Shown piece after piece: positions 1 to 7,984 of a stretch of 64,000 bases of DNA. The notes beneath the pieces were generated by a model, which searched no databases, was not told the origin of the DNA, and saw only the letters and a program-made list of their open reading frames with translations. Position numbers and translations under genes: made by a program. Each line of letters begins with the position of its first letter. Position 1 is the first letter of the stretch. The stretch spans positions 1-64,000 of the forward strand of contig DATILI010000008.1 of assembly GCA_035476635.1 (NCBI GenBank). The letters are read 5' to 3'. Source of the stretch: DATILI01 sp035476635 (GTDB lineage: Bacteria; Pseudomonadota; Gammaproteobacteria; Burkholderiales; Burkholderiaceae_C).

Positions 1-822
1 GGTGGCAGGCGCGCCCACCAGCGAATACTGGTCCGCGTGGTCGGCCAGCCAGCGGCGTGAAAGCTCGCTTTCCTGCTGGCTAGGGTGGAAGTCGGCGCGC
101 AGGTATTCGCGCCAGGGCTTGTAGGTGGTACGCACCAGGCCGCGCCGGCCGAAGAGATAGCTGGCCGCGCTCTTCCAGGTGCTCCATTTCCACAGCGTGC
201 CGTCGCTCCGCAGGTTGTTCAGCGTCTGGCGCGTGAGGTCGCCGAGGAACACGCTGGTGATGCGGCGAAACCAGGTGATGCGCCATTCGTGGTTGCCGCC
301 CAGCGCCTGGTACAAATCAAAGGCCGTGCTCTTGTGCTCGGCCTCTTCGGCGCAGTGCCACAGCCACATGGTTTTCATGCGCGCGTCGCCATCGAGCAGG
401 TCATGATGGCGCAGCATCCATTCGGCGAGGATGGCGGTGAAGTGTTCGGTGGCGGCCGTGACCGCGAGGTGATGGCGCACGTCGGCGCCGTCCATGAGCT
501 TCATGCGCTCGGCGGAGCGCGGCTCCCAGGCGTTGTCCAGGCCCTGCTTTTCCAGGTGGCCGTTGAACAAGGCGTGGATGCGGCGATGCGTGGCCTCCTG
601 GCCGATGAAGCCCTGCACCTCGGTCTTGAATTGTTCGCGCTTGTCTTCCGGCAAGGTCTTCAAGCCATTGCGTACCGAGTCGATGAAGAACTGCTCGCCC
701 GCGGGAAAGCTCATGGACAGGGCATTGAGCAAGGCAGTGCGGAATGCATCGCCGCCGCACCAGTGGCGCGCGAACGGGGTTTCAAGGTCGATCAGCAGGC
801 GGCGGACAACGAGGTCGGTCAT
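1..822 (-). CDS. PF10118-type predicted metal-dependent hydrolase (3' end cut by the window)
   Basis: The minus-strand frame is open from an ATG at 822 to the window edge, giving 274 residues without a stop. The sequence resembles the family annotated as predicted metal-dependent hydrolases (PF10118). Residues that could bind metal are E43, E76-x-x-H79, E126-H127 and E160-x-x-H163. This pairing of one Glu with an ExxH motif, repeated twice, is typical of di-iron carboxylate four-helix proteins rather than of hydrolases; that reading is inference. The gene is divergent from a TetR gene and shares with it an intergenic region carrying two similar palindromes, so TetR control is likely. The substrate is unknown. 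Confidence 0.8.
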   Translation of the reverse strand, partial: MTDLVVRRLLIDLETPFARHWCGGDAFRTALLNALSMSFPAGEQFFIDSVRNGLKTLPEDKREQFKTEVQGFIGQEATHRRIHALFNGHLEKQGLDNAWEPRSAERMKLMDGADVRHHLAVTAATEHFTAILAEWMLRHHDLLDGDARMKTMWLWHCAEEAEHKSTAFDLYQALGGNHEWRITWFRRITSVFLGDLTRQTLNNLRSDGTLWKWSTWKSAASYLFGRRGLVRTTYKPWREYLRADFHPSQQESELSRRWLADHADQYSLVGAPAT

Positions 823-846
823 GAAGCAGTTTCCCATTGGCAAATT

Positions 847-863
847 TGGTACGAGCTAGTACC
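847..863. promoter_or_regulatory. Inverted repeat TGGTAC-N6-GTACC, probable TetR operator 1
   Basis: TGGTAC at 847-852 and GTACC at 859-863 form an inverted repeat with a 6-base spacer. The same design recurs 44 bases downstream, and both lie between the divergent PF10118 and TetR genes. Binding by the neighbouring TetR protein is inferred from position and symmetry. Confidence 0.55.
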
Positions 864-890
864 GGGTGGCGCAATGATGGGTGAAAGTGA

Positions 891-908
891 TGGTACTGTC
901 AAGTACCA
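891..908. promoter_or_regulatory. Perfect inverted repeat TGGTAC-N6-GTACCA, probable TetR operator 2
   Basis: TGGTAC at 891-896 and GTACCA at 903-908 are perfect inverted repeats around a 6-base spacer. This is the second copy of the motif at 847-863, in the same divergent intergenic region, and it lies 62 bases before the chosen TetR start. Confidence 0.6.
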
Positions 909-969
909 GCATTCAGTAATACCCGGCGCGAGAAAGCCATGGCCTGCGGCAGCCGCTATGCTTGGTGCC

Positions 970-1566
970 ATGACCGAGACAGAAACCGTCGTTCATGAAC
1001 ACCGCCACCGCCTGCTCGAAGGCATGGCCCATGCCGTGGCCGCCAAGGGCTATGCCGAGACCACGATCGCCGACATCGTGCGCGAGGCCAGCGTTTCGCG
1101 CCGCACGTTCTACGAGCATTTCGCGACCAAGGCCGAATGCCTGATTGCCCTGTACGAGGCGGCCAGCCATAACGCGCTGAAGGTGCTGCGCGGCGCCATC
1201 GACCCCGCGCACGACTGGCATGACCAGGTGGAGCGCGCGCTGGCGGCCTACCTGGGCGGGATGATGCAGAACCCGGTGCTGATGCGCACGCTGTTCGTGG
1301 AAATTCTGGGCCTGGGGCCCGAGGGCCTGGCGGCCCGACGGCGGGTCAACCAGGAGATGGCGAACTTCATGCTCGGCGTGGTCAACGGCGCCAAGGCCGG
1401 CCAGGCCGCGCAATCCGCGCTATCGCCCGAGTTGGCCATGGCCGTCGTGGGCGGCATCAATGAATTGGTGCTGCAGGCCATCGAGGACGGCCGCGTCGGC
1501 GAACTGCAGGCGCTGGTGGCGCCCGCAAGCCGGCTGGTGCGCGCAGTGGCGCAGGGCTCTGCCTAG
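970..1566 (+). CDS. TetR/AcrR family transcriptional regulator
   Basis: This is a 198-residue protein. The N-terminal helix-turn-helix is clear (ADIVREASVSRRTFYEHF, about residues 35-52), and the C-terminal half is a variable ligand-binding helical domain. The frame is open further upstream, but that part is antisense to the PF10118 gene. ATG 970 (MTETETVV) is preferred, and an in-frame ATG at 958 is the alternative. The gene faces the PF10118 gene across two TGGTAC-N6-GTACC palindromes, so it probably represses itself and that neighbour. The inducer is unknown. Confidence 0.88.
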   Translation: MTETETVVHEHRHRLLEGMAHAVAAKGYAETTIADIVREASVSRRTFYEHFATKAECLIALYEAASHNALKVLRGAIDPAHDWHDQVERALAAYLGGMMQNPVLMRTLFVEILGLGPEGLAARRRVNQEMANFMLGVVNGAKAGQAAQSALSPELAMAVVGGINELVLQAIEDGRVGELQALVAPASRLVRAVAQGSA

Positions 1567-1571
1567 AGAGA

Positions 1572-2102
1572 TCAGTTGCCGGTGTGCGCGCCCAGAGCGC
1601 GCAGGCGCACCGGACCAACGCGACTTTCCACGGCGTGCTGCAGATCGCGGCGCAGCCCCAGCGCGAATGCCAACTCAGCCACCACGAACAACGGGCCGAT
1701 GATGAGCCCCATCACATCGTCAACGAAAGCCGGCTTCTTGCCCTCGTAGTAATGGCCGATGAATTGCAAGACCCAGCCGACGACGAACACCGCGATGCCG
1801 GTGCCCGCCCATAGCCCCGTTGATTGCGCGGCAAGCCACTGGCCGGCCAGCACCGAGAGGCCCATCAGCACCGCCATCGCCGCGCCCAGGCGCAACTCCA
1901 GGCGCAGGTAGTACAGCGAAGCGGCAAGCGCCGCCAGCACCGCGGGCGAGAACGTGAGCCCCGCCACCTCGAAGGCGGGACGCGAGAGCAGCGCTGTTAC
2001 CGCCAGCACGATCATCGGGATGCCGATGAAATGCGTGGCGATGTTGCGCGGGTCGCGGTGGTAGCCGGCGTAGTTGGCGATCTGGTCGATCAGGGTTTTC
2101 AT
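1572..2102 (-). CDS. Mpo1-like / DUF962 membrane protein
   Basis: This is a 176-residue membrane protein of the DUF962 (YGL010w/Mpo1-like) family. The family signature is visible: a His-rich N-terminal stretch (YHRDPRNIATHFIGIP, about residues 12-27), four or so hydrophobic segments, and QFIGHYYEGKKPAF near residues 115-130. The yeast member Mpo1 is an iron-dependent dioxygenase that shortens 2-hydroxy fatty acids; most bacterial members are uncharacterised, so that activity is only suggested here. The start is ATG 2102, since the longer open frame upstream has no family similarity. The gene converges with the TetR gene and is divergent from the Bug gene at 2282. Confidence 0.75.
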   Translation of the reverse strand: MKTLIDQIANYAGYHRDPRNIATHFIGIPMIVLAVTALLSRPAFEVAGLTFSPAVLAALAASLYYLRLELRLGAAMAVLMGLSVLAGQWLAAQSTGLWAGTGIAVFVVGWVLQFIGHYYEGKKPAFVDDVMGLIIGPLFVVAELAFALGLRRDLQHAVESRVGPVRLRALGAHTGN

Positions 2103-2281
2103 GGTTGCCTCGCGGGAATACGGAGTAAGACTGCTGGCAATTCTGCACAGCGGCGAGCCCCGCTGGCAAGCCCCTGGGATACCCGGGTCCACTTTCGCAA
2201 CACGGCCAGTTGCAAGCGGCGGGGTATCCACCGAAGATCACGACCGGACTCAGCACGCACAACACCCCGAAGGAGACTCCA

Positions 2282-3292
2282 ATGATTCGACGCAACCTCG
2301 TACGCTTGGCGGCAATCTGCGCCCTGGGCAGCGCGCTTCCCCTGGCCGCAACCGCCCAGGCCGATTACCCGAACAAGGCGGTCAAGATCATTGTTCCGTT
2401 CCCGGCCGGCGGCACCAGCGACGTGATGGCGCGCATGGTGGCCGACGAGCTGACCCGGCTGCTCAAGCAGCCGTTCGTGGTGGAAAACATCGGCGGCGCC
2501 GGCGGCGTGATCGGGTCCGAGCGGGCTTCCAAGATGCCGGCGGACGGCTACACGCTGCTGCTCTCCGGCGTGGGTTCCAATGCCGTGGCCCATGGCCTGG
2601 ACCCCAACCTCAAGTACGACTCCAAGACCGACTTCATCCACATCTCGCAGATCCACTCCGGCCCCAACGTGCTGGTGGTGCACCCCGACACGCCGTACAA
2701 GAACCTCAAGGAGCTGGTCGACTTTGGCAAGGCCAATCCAGGCAAGCTCAGCTACGGCATGACCTTCGCCGCATCGGGCCACATGGCGATGGAGTTGCTC
2801 AAGCAGACCGCCAGCGAGTGCCCGGCCGGCGCGAAAGACTGCAAGCCCCTGTTCATGGTCGGCATTCCCTACCGCGGCGGCGGCCCGATGCTCACCGACC
2901 TGCTGGGCGGCCAGATCCCGATGATGTTCATCAACCAGGATGCGGCATTGCAGCACGTCAAGGCCGGCAAGATGCGCGCCCTGGCCGTGACCAGCGCGCA
3001 GCGCAATCCGCTGTACCCGGACGTGCCGACGATCGCTGAATCGGGCTACAAGGGATTCGAGGCGCTCTCATGGTCGGGCCTCTCGGCCATCAAGGGCACG
3101 CCGCAGCCCATCGTCGACAAGCTGGAGGCCGCGCTTTCCACGGCCATGCAATCGCCATCGATCAGGCAGCGCATGGAATCGGTCGGCTTCGTTGTGCCGC
3201 AGCAGGGCTCCAAGCACTACACCGCGTTCGTCAAAAGCGAAATCGACATGTGGACCAAAGTCATCAAGAACGCCGGCATCAAGCCCCAGTAG
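2282..3292 (+). CDS. Bug-family (TctC-like) tripartite tricarboxylate transporter binding protein
   Basis: This is a 336-residue periplasmic solute-binding protein. A Sec signal peptide ends near AATAQA (residues 21-26). The mature protein begins with the Bug hallmark YPNKAVKIIVPFPAGGTSD, and later carries the family segments around ADGYTLL and IPYRGGGPM. The start ATG 2282 has a good ribosome site (GAAGGAGA). No TctA or TctB membrane subunits are in the window, so it is an orphan, as is common for Bug proteins in Burkholderiales. It lies 15 bases upstream of a galactarate/talarate-type dehydratase and is probably cotranscribed, which suggests an aldarate-like organic acid as ligand. Confidence 0.88.
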   Translation: MIRRNLVRLAAICALGSALPLAATAQADYPNKAVKIIVPFPAGGTSDVMARMVADELTRLLKQPFVVENIGGAGGVIGSERASKMPADGYTLLLSGVGSNAVAHGLDPNLKYDSKTDFIHISQIHSGPNVLVVHPDTPYKNLKELVDFGKANPGKLSYGMTFAASGHMAMELLKQTASECPAGAKDCKPLFMVGIPYRGGGPMLTDLLGGQIPMMFINQDAALQHVKAGKMRALAVTSAQRNPLYPDVPTIAESGYKGFEALSWSGLSAIKGTPQPIVDKLEAALSTAMQSPSIRQRMESVGFVVPQQGSKHYTAFVKSEIDMWTKVIKNAGIKPQ

Positions 3293-3307
3293 CTCCCGAA
3301 GAACCCC

Positions 3308-4453
3308 ATGACAGAACAAGCTGCCTCCGCCGACGCCATCGCCTGGGTCAAGGTCTCACTCGTCTACCTGCCGCTGGCCGCGCCCATCAGCGATGCCAAG
3401 GTCTTGACCGGCCGCCAGAAGCCGCTGACCGAAATCGCCTTCGTCTTTGCCGAGATTCGCACGCGCGATGGCCTTGAGGGCATCGGCTTCGGCTATTCCA
3501 AGCGTGCCGGCGGCCCCGGCATGTACGCGCACGCCAAGGAGATCGCGCCCAACCTGCTGGGGGAAGACCCGAACGACATTGCCAAGCTGTGGGGCAAGCT
3601 CATGTGGGCCGGCGCCTCGATGGGCCGCAGCGGCCTCACCACCCAGGCCATCGCGCCGTTCGACATCGCGCTGTGGGACCTGAAGGCCAAGCGCGCCGGC
3701 CTGCCATTGGCCAAGCTGCTGGGCGCGCACCGCGACAGCGTGCAGTGCTACAACACTTCGGGCGGTTACTTGTCGATGCCGATCGGCGAGGTGCTGGAGA
3801 ACGTCGCGATGAACCAGGGCAAAGGCATCGGCGGCATCAAGATCAAGGTCGGCCAACCCGACCTGCCCACCGATGTGAGCCGCGTCGGCCAGGTGCGCAA
3901 ACTGCTCGGAGACGGCTTTCCGTTGATGGTCGACGCCAACCAGCAATGGGACCGGCCCCAGGCCATGCGCGCCTGCCGCGCACTCGAAGCATTCGACTTG
4001 ACCTGGATCGAGGAGCCGCTCGACGCCTATGACTTCGAAGGCCACGCCCAACTTGCCGAGCGCTACGACACGGCGATTGCCACTGGCGAAATGCTCACCA
4101 GCTTCGGTGAGCATGCGCAACTCATCATGGCCGGATCCAGCGACTTCATCCAGCCCGACGCGCCGCGCGTCGGTGGCATCACCCCCTTCCTGCAAATCAT
4201 GGGCCTGGCCGATTTCAAGGGCCGCAAGCTGGCGCCGCATTTCGCGATGGAAATCCACCTGCACCTGGCCGCCGCCTACCCTCAAGAGCCCTGGCTCGAA
4301 CACTTCGAATGGCTGGAGCCGATGTTCAACGAGCGGATGGAATTGAAGGAAGGCCGCATGCACGTGCCGAACCGGCCGGGGCTGGGCTTCTCCTTGAGCG
4401 AGCAGGCGCTGGCTTGGACGGCGGACAAGGTGGAGTTTGGGAAGCGGCCCTAG
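3308..4453 (+). CDS. Enolase-superfamily sugar-acid dehydratase, galactarate/L-talarate dehydratase-like
   Basis: This is a 381-residue mandelate racemase/muconate lactonizing enzyme family protein. The barrel residues are present: the KxK motif K178/K180, metal ligands D209, E235 and E261, and the catalytic His H311 within APHFAMEIH. The overall sequence (GGIKIKVGQPD, VDANQQWD, TWIEEPLDA, GEMLTSFGEH) resembles L-talarate/galactarate dehydratases, which remove water from a six-carbon aldarate to give 5-keto-4-deoxyglucarate. Family members have varied substrates, so the exact sugar acid is not certain. The gene follows the Bug gene and converges with the RraA-like gene. Confidence 0.82.
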   Translation: MTEQAASADAIAWVKVSLVYLPLAAPISDAKVLTGRQKPLTEIAFVFAEIRTRDGLEGIGFGYSKRAGGPGMYAHAKEIAPNLLGEDPNDIAKLWGKLMWAGASMGRSGLTTQAIAPFDIALWDLKAKRAGLPLAKLLGAHRDSVQCYNTSGGYLSMPIGEVLENVAMNQGKGIGGIKIKVGQPDLPTDVSRVGQVRKLLGDGFPLMVDANQQWDRPQAMRACRALEAFDLTWIEEPLDAYDFEGHAQLAERYDTAIATGEMLTSFGEHAQLIMAGSSDFIQPDAPRVGGITPFLQIMGLADFKGRKLAPHFAMEIHLHLAAAYPQEPWLEHFEWLEPMFNERMELKEGRMHVPNRPGLGFSLSEQALAWTADKVEFGKRP

Positions 4454-4462
4454 TGGGCGGCG

Positions 4463-5179
4463 TCAGCGGCCCCTGGCCTTGCGCCAGACCGCGAAGTCAT
4501 CCCTGGACTGCTGTTCGGTTGGCGGGTACAGGCCCAGGATGCTGCGCCCCTTGAGCACTTCCTCGGTGACGAAGTCTTCGAAGGCGGTCATCTCCACCGC
4601 TTCGTCGGCAACCTCGTCGGCCAGGTGCGCGGGGATGATGAACACGCCTTCCTTGTCGCCCACCACCACGTCGCCGGGGAACACCGCGACATCGCCGCAG
4701 CCGATCGGCACGTTGATGTCCAGCGCCTGGTGGTGCGTGAGGTTGGTTGGGGCCGAGGGGCGGTGGTGGTAGGTGGGGAAGGGCATCGCCGCGATTTCGG
4801 GCGAGTCGCGGAAGCCGCCGTCGGTCACCGCGCCGGCGCAGCCGCGCACCATCAGGCGCGAAATCAGGATGGAGCCGGCCGAGGCGGCGCGGGCGTCCTT
4901 GCGGCTGTCAAACACCATCACGGCACCTTCGGGGCACTGCTCCACGGCCACGCGCTGCGGATGCTTGCGGTCCTGGAACACGGTGATGGGGTTCAGGTCT
5001 TCGCGCGCCGGGATGTAGCGCAGGGTGAAGGCTTCGCCCACCATGTTCGGCAGGTTCGGGTTCAAGGGCCGCACGTCCTGGATGAACTGGTTGCGCAGGC
5101 CGCGCTTGAAGAGGGCGGTGCACAGCGTGGCGGTGCTGACGGTCTTGAGCTTCTCGCGGGTTTCAGGCTTGATGGGCAT
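4463..5179 (-). CDS. RraA-like / HMG aldolase family protein
   Basis: This 238-residue protein belongs to the RraA / 4-hydroxy-4-methyl-2-oxoglutarate aldolase fold. The conserved segments are GxAxT-type MVGEAFTLRY near residue 46, GSILISRLMVRGCAGAVTDGGFRDSPEI at about residues 101-128 (G/R/D ligand region), and GDVAVFPGDVVVGDKEGVFIIP at about 161-182. Family enzymes cleave or decarboxylate 2-oxo acids using a divalent metal. Next to an IlvD-type sugar-acid dehydratase (18 bases upstream) and opposite an aldarate dehydratase, it probably processes the 2-keto-3-deoxy acid product. That role is inferred, and I cannot exclude a non-catalytic RraA-like role. Confidence 0.78.
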   Translation of the reverse strand: MPIKPETREKLKTVSTATLCTALFKRGLRNQFIQDVRPLNPNLPNMVGEAFTLRYIPAREDLNPITVFQDRKHPQRVAVEQCPEGAVMVFDSRKDARAASAGSILISRLMVRGCAGAVTDGGFRDSPEIAAMPFPTYHHRPSAPTNLTHHQALDINVPIGCGDVAVFPGDVVVGDKEGVFIIPAHLADEVADEAVEMTAFEDFVTEEVLKGRSILGLYPPTEQQSRDDFAVWRKARGR

Positions 5180-5197
5180 CGCGCTTCCCTTCTTTTC

Positions 5198-6943
5198 TTA
5201 GTAGATGGCCGGTTCGCCGACGGGCGCGCCGAACGAGGTTTCGAGATAGTCAAAGTCGCAGCCCTGGTCCGCCTGCAGGATGTGCTGGCTGAACATGTAG
5301 CCGTAGCCGCGCTCAAAACGCTTGGGCGGTGGCGTCCAGGCGGCGCGGCGCGTGGCCAGTTCGGCATCGCTGACTTCCAGGTGGATGCGCCGATTCGGAA
5401 CGTCCACGGTGATCAGGTCACCTGTTTTCACCAGGGCCAGGGGGCCGCCGATGTAGGCCTCGGGCGAGACATGCAGCACGCAGGCGCCGTAGCTCGTGCC
5501 GCTCATGCGCGCATCGGAGATCCGCATCATGTCGCGCACGCCTTGCTTCACCAGCTTGGTCGGGATCGGCACCATGCCCCATTCGGGCATGCCCGGGCCA
5601 CCCTGCGGGCCGGCATTGCGCAGCACCAGGACGTGGTTCTCGGTCACGTCCAGCGCGGGGTCGTCGATGGCTTTCTTGAGGCTCGGGTAGTCGTCGAACA
5701 CCAGCGCTGGCCCGGTGTGCGTGAGGAACCGGGGCGAGCAGGCGCTGGGCTTGATGACGGCGCCATTGGGCGCGAGGTTGCCCTTGAGCACGGCCAGCGC
5801 GCCCTCGCGGTAGATGGGCTTGTCCAGCGGGCGAATCACATCGTCGTTGTAGACCTCGGCGCCTTCGAGGTTCTCGCCGGTGGTCTTGCCGGTGACGCTG
5901 AGTGCATCCAGGTGCAGCAGGCCGCCGTCGCGCAGGCGGCTCATCAGGCCTTTCATGCCGCCGGCGTAGTAGAAGTCTTCCATCAGGTAGGTGTCGCCGC
6001 TGGGCCGGATATTGGCGATGACCGGCACCTTGCGGCTGAAGGCGTCGAAGTCTTGCAAGGTTACGGCGCAGTGCTCGCCCGCGCGGCGCGAGATGGCGAC
6101 GAGATGGATGATGGCGTTGGTCGAGCAGCCCTCGGCCATGGCCACGGTGATGGCGTTCTCGAAGTTCTTGCGTGAAAGGATCCTGGCGGGCGTCCAGTCT
6201 TCCCAGACCATGTCGACGATGCGCCGGCCGCAGGCGGCCGACATGCGTGGGTGGTTGGCATCCGGCGCGGGGATGCTGGAGGCGCCGGGCAAGGTCATGC
6301 CGAGCGCTTCGGCAATGCCCATCATGGTGGCGGCGGTGCCCATCACCATGCAGGTGCCGTGGCTGCGGGCAATGCCGGTCTCCACTTCCATCCATTGCGT
6401 GGCGCTGATGTTGCCGGCGCGGCGCTCGTCCCAATACTTGAAGGCGTCCGAGCCGGAGCCCAGCGTCTGGCCCTTCCAGTTGCCGCGCAGCATCGGGCCG
6501 GCGGGCAGGTAGATGCAGGGAATGCCCATGGAGATGGCGCCCATCAGCAGGCCTGGCGTGGTCTTGTCGCAGCCGCCCATGAGCACGGCACCGTCGACCG
6601 GGTGGCTGCGCAGCAGCTCTTCGGTCTCGATCGTCAACAGGTTGCGGTAGAGCATCGTCGTGGGCTTGACGAAGTTCTCGGCCAGCGAGATGGCAGGCAG
6701 CTCCAGCGGAAATCCGCCGGCCTGCAGGATGCCGCGCTTGACATCTTCCACGCGCTGCTTGAAGTGCGCGTGGCAGTTGTTGATGTCGCTCCAGGTGTTG
6801 ATGATGGCGATCACCGGCTTGCCTTGCCAGTCGGCATGGTCATAGCCCATCTGCATGGCGCGCGAGCGGTGGCCGAAGGAACGGAAGTCGTCGGGCGCGA
6901 ACCAGCGTGCACTGCGCAGCTGTTCGTAGGTTTTTCTGGGCAT
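5198..6943 (-). CDS. IlvD/Edd family dehydratase, L-arabinonate dehydratase-like
   Basis: This is a 581-residue enzyme that dehydrates a sugar acid to a 2-keto-3-deoxy acid. The three Fe-S ligands are visible as C57, C125 (in GGCDKTTPG) and C198 (in HGTCMVMG), a spacing that matches [2Fe-2S] pentonate dehydratases such as L-arabinonate dehydratase. K127 is the expected carbamylated lysine, and SGTSYG near residue 480 holds the catalytic serine. It is not the biosynthetic IlvD, because its context is catabolic. It sits between a Tsx-like porin gene (52 bases upstream) and an RraA-like gene (18 bases downstream), forming a likely three-gene operon. Confidence 0.88.
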   Translation of the reverse strand: MPRKTYEQLRSARWFAPDDFRSFGHRSRAMQMGYDHADWQGKPVIAIINTWSDINNCHAHFKQRVEDVKRGILQAGGFPLELPAISLAENFVKPTTMLYRNLLTIETEELLRSHPVDGAVLMGGCDKTTPGLLMGAISMGIPCIYLPAGPMLRGNWKGQTLGSGSDAFKYWDERRAGNISATQWMEVETGIARSHGTCMVMGTAATMMGIAEALGMTLPGASSIPAPDANHPRMSAACGRRIVDMVWEDWTPARILSRKNFENAITVAMAEGCSTNAIIHLVAISRRAGEHCAVTLQDFDAFSRKVPVIANIRPSGDTYLMEDFYYAGGMKGLMSRLRDGGLLHLDALSVTGKTTGENLEGAEVYNDDVIRPLDKPIYREGALAVLKGNLAPNGAVIKPSACSPRFLTHTGPALVFDDYPSLKKAIDDPALDVTENHVLVLRNAGPQGGPGMPEWGMVPIPTKLVKQGVRDMMRISDARMSGTSYGACVLHVSPEAYIGGPLALVKTGDLITVDVPNRRIHLEVSDAELATRRAAWTPPPKRFERGYGYMFSQHILQADQGCDFDYLETSFGAPVGEPAIY

Positions 6944-6995
6944 GGGGTCTCCGCGCTATTTCCACCGCATGTTATAGCCCCGGCCCGCGCCCGAT

Positions 6996-7838
6996 TCAAA
7001 AATGCGCCTCGAATCTAAGCGATGGCGCCGATACCCGAGATCCGGGCACCGAGGGCTGGCTGCCGAATTTGTTCTTGATGTACTGGTAGCCCAGGCCGGC
7101 GTAGAAGGTCTTGGGCTTGCCGCTGCCTGCACCGATGTCCCACAGCAGCGAAGCTTCAACCCAGGTTTCCGGCGACGTGTTGCCGCCAAAGCCATCCTTG
7201 CCTTTGGAGCCCGTGTGCGTGGCCCAGCCCTTGAACACCGCCGGCGCGCCGGCGTTGAGGTCGAAGGCCCAGACCGTGGCCAGGCGTGGCGCAGCCTTGG
7301 ACTTCACGTCGCTGCCGACAATGCCGTTGTTGCTGTGCAGTTCGCGGTAGTAGAACAATCCCAAGGTCAGCAGACCCGGTACGTCGAACTCGACCTTCGG
7401 GCCGCCGATGAGTTTCACGACGCCGGAGCCGAACGCATCGTTCTTGGCATTGAAGTCGAAGCCGGCCTGCATGCCGACATCGCGCAGCGGGCCGAATTTC
7501 AGTGGCGTGCCACTGAGTTTGCCGAAGCTCAAGGTGTTGTTGTAGGTGAGGTAGAGCTCTTGCGCCCCGGTGTTGCTGGAGGTGCCAAGGCCTGGGCCCT
7601 TGGCCGGGTTGGCCAGGTCCGACTTGAGCAGGTCCACCGAGAAGAAGTTGACGCCGTACTTGTAGCCGCCCACATACTGCAAGGTGACGATGTGCTTTTT
7701 CACGTCGTCGGCGCTGCCCGGTTCCCGAAATTTGCTGCCGTAGCTGTAGCCGATGAAACTGTCGCTCCATTCGGCCGCGTTGGCGGCACTGGTGATGCAA
7801 GCGATGGCGAGAGCGGCGATGCGTGAGATGTTGTGCAT
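6996..7838 (-). CDS. Tsx/OmpK-like nucleoside-type outer membrane channel
   Basis: This is a 280-residue outer membrane beta-barrel protein. It has a Sec signal peptide ending ANAAE near residue 22, alternating aromatic strands, and a C-terminal Phe (FEAHF), the usual outer-membrane assembly signal. The start region WSDSFIGYSYGSKFREPG and the overall layout fit the Tsx channel family (PF03502), whose known members pass nucleosides. Here it heads an operon with a sugar-acid dehydratase and an RraA-like protein, so it may instead admit sugar acids; neither substrate is shown by the sequence. A LysR gene is divergent from it. Confidence 0.75.
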   Translation of the reverse strand: MHNISRIAALAIACITSAANAAEWSDSFIGYSYGSKFREPGSADDVKKHIVTLQYVGGYKYGVNFFSVDLLKSDLANPAKGPGLGTSSNTGAQELYLTYNNTLSFGKLSGTPLKFGPLRDVGMQAGFDFNAKNDAFGSGVVKLIGGPKVEFDVPGLLTLGLFYYRELHSNNGIVGSDVKSKAAPRLATVWAFDLNAGAPAVFKGWATHTGSKGKDGFGGNTSPETWVEASLLWDIGAGSGKPKTFYAGLGYQYIKNKFGSQPSVPGSRVSAPSLRFEAHF

Positions 7839-7984
7839 GGGGAGTGCTTTCTGTGGTGGTGGATGGGCTCTGTTGAAGCTCGACCCATGCTAGGGAGCGC
7901 AGCCGCCCGATGAAAGTGCTACGCTGAAAAGCTGCTTCTCACTAATGCAACAGCGAGCCCGGAAAAACAACCGACCATAGCGCC

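Noticed and set aside
85..1566. A 493-codon open frame covering the TetR gene and the region before it
   Set aside because: Its first part is antisense to the PF10118 gene; only the section from 970 matches TetR.
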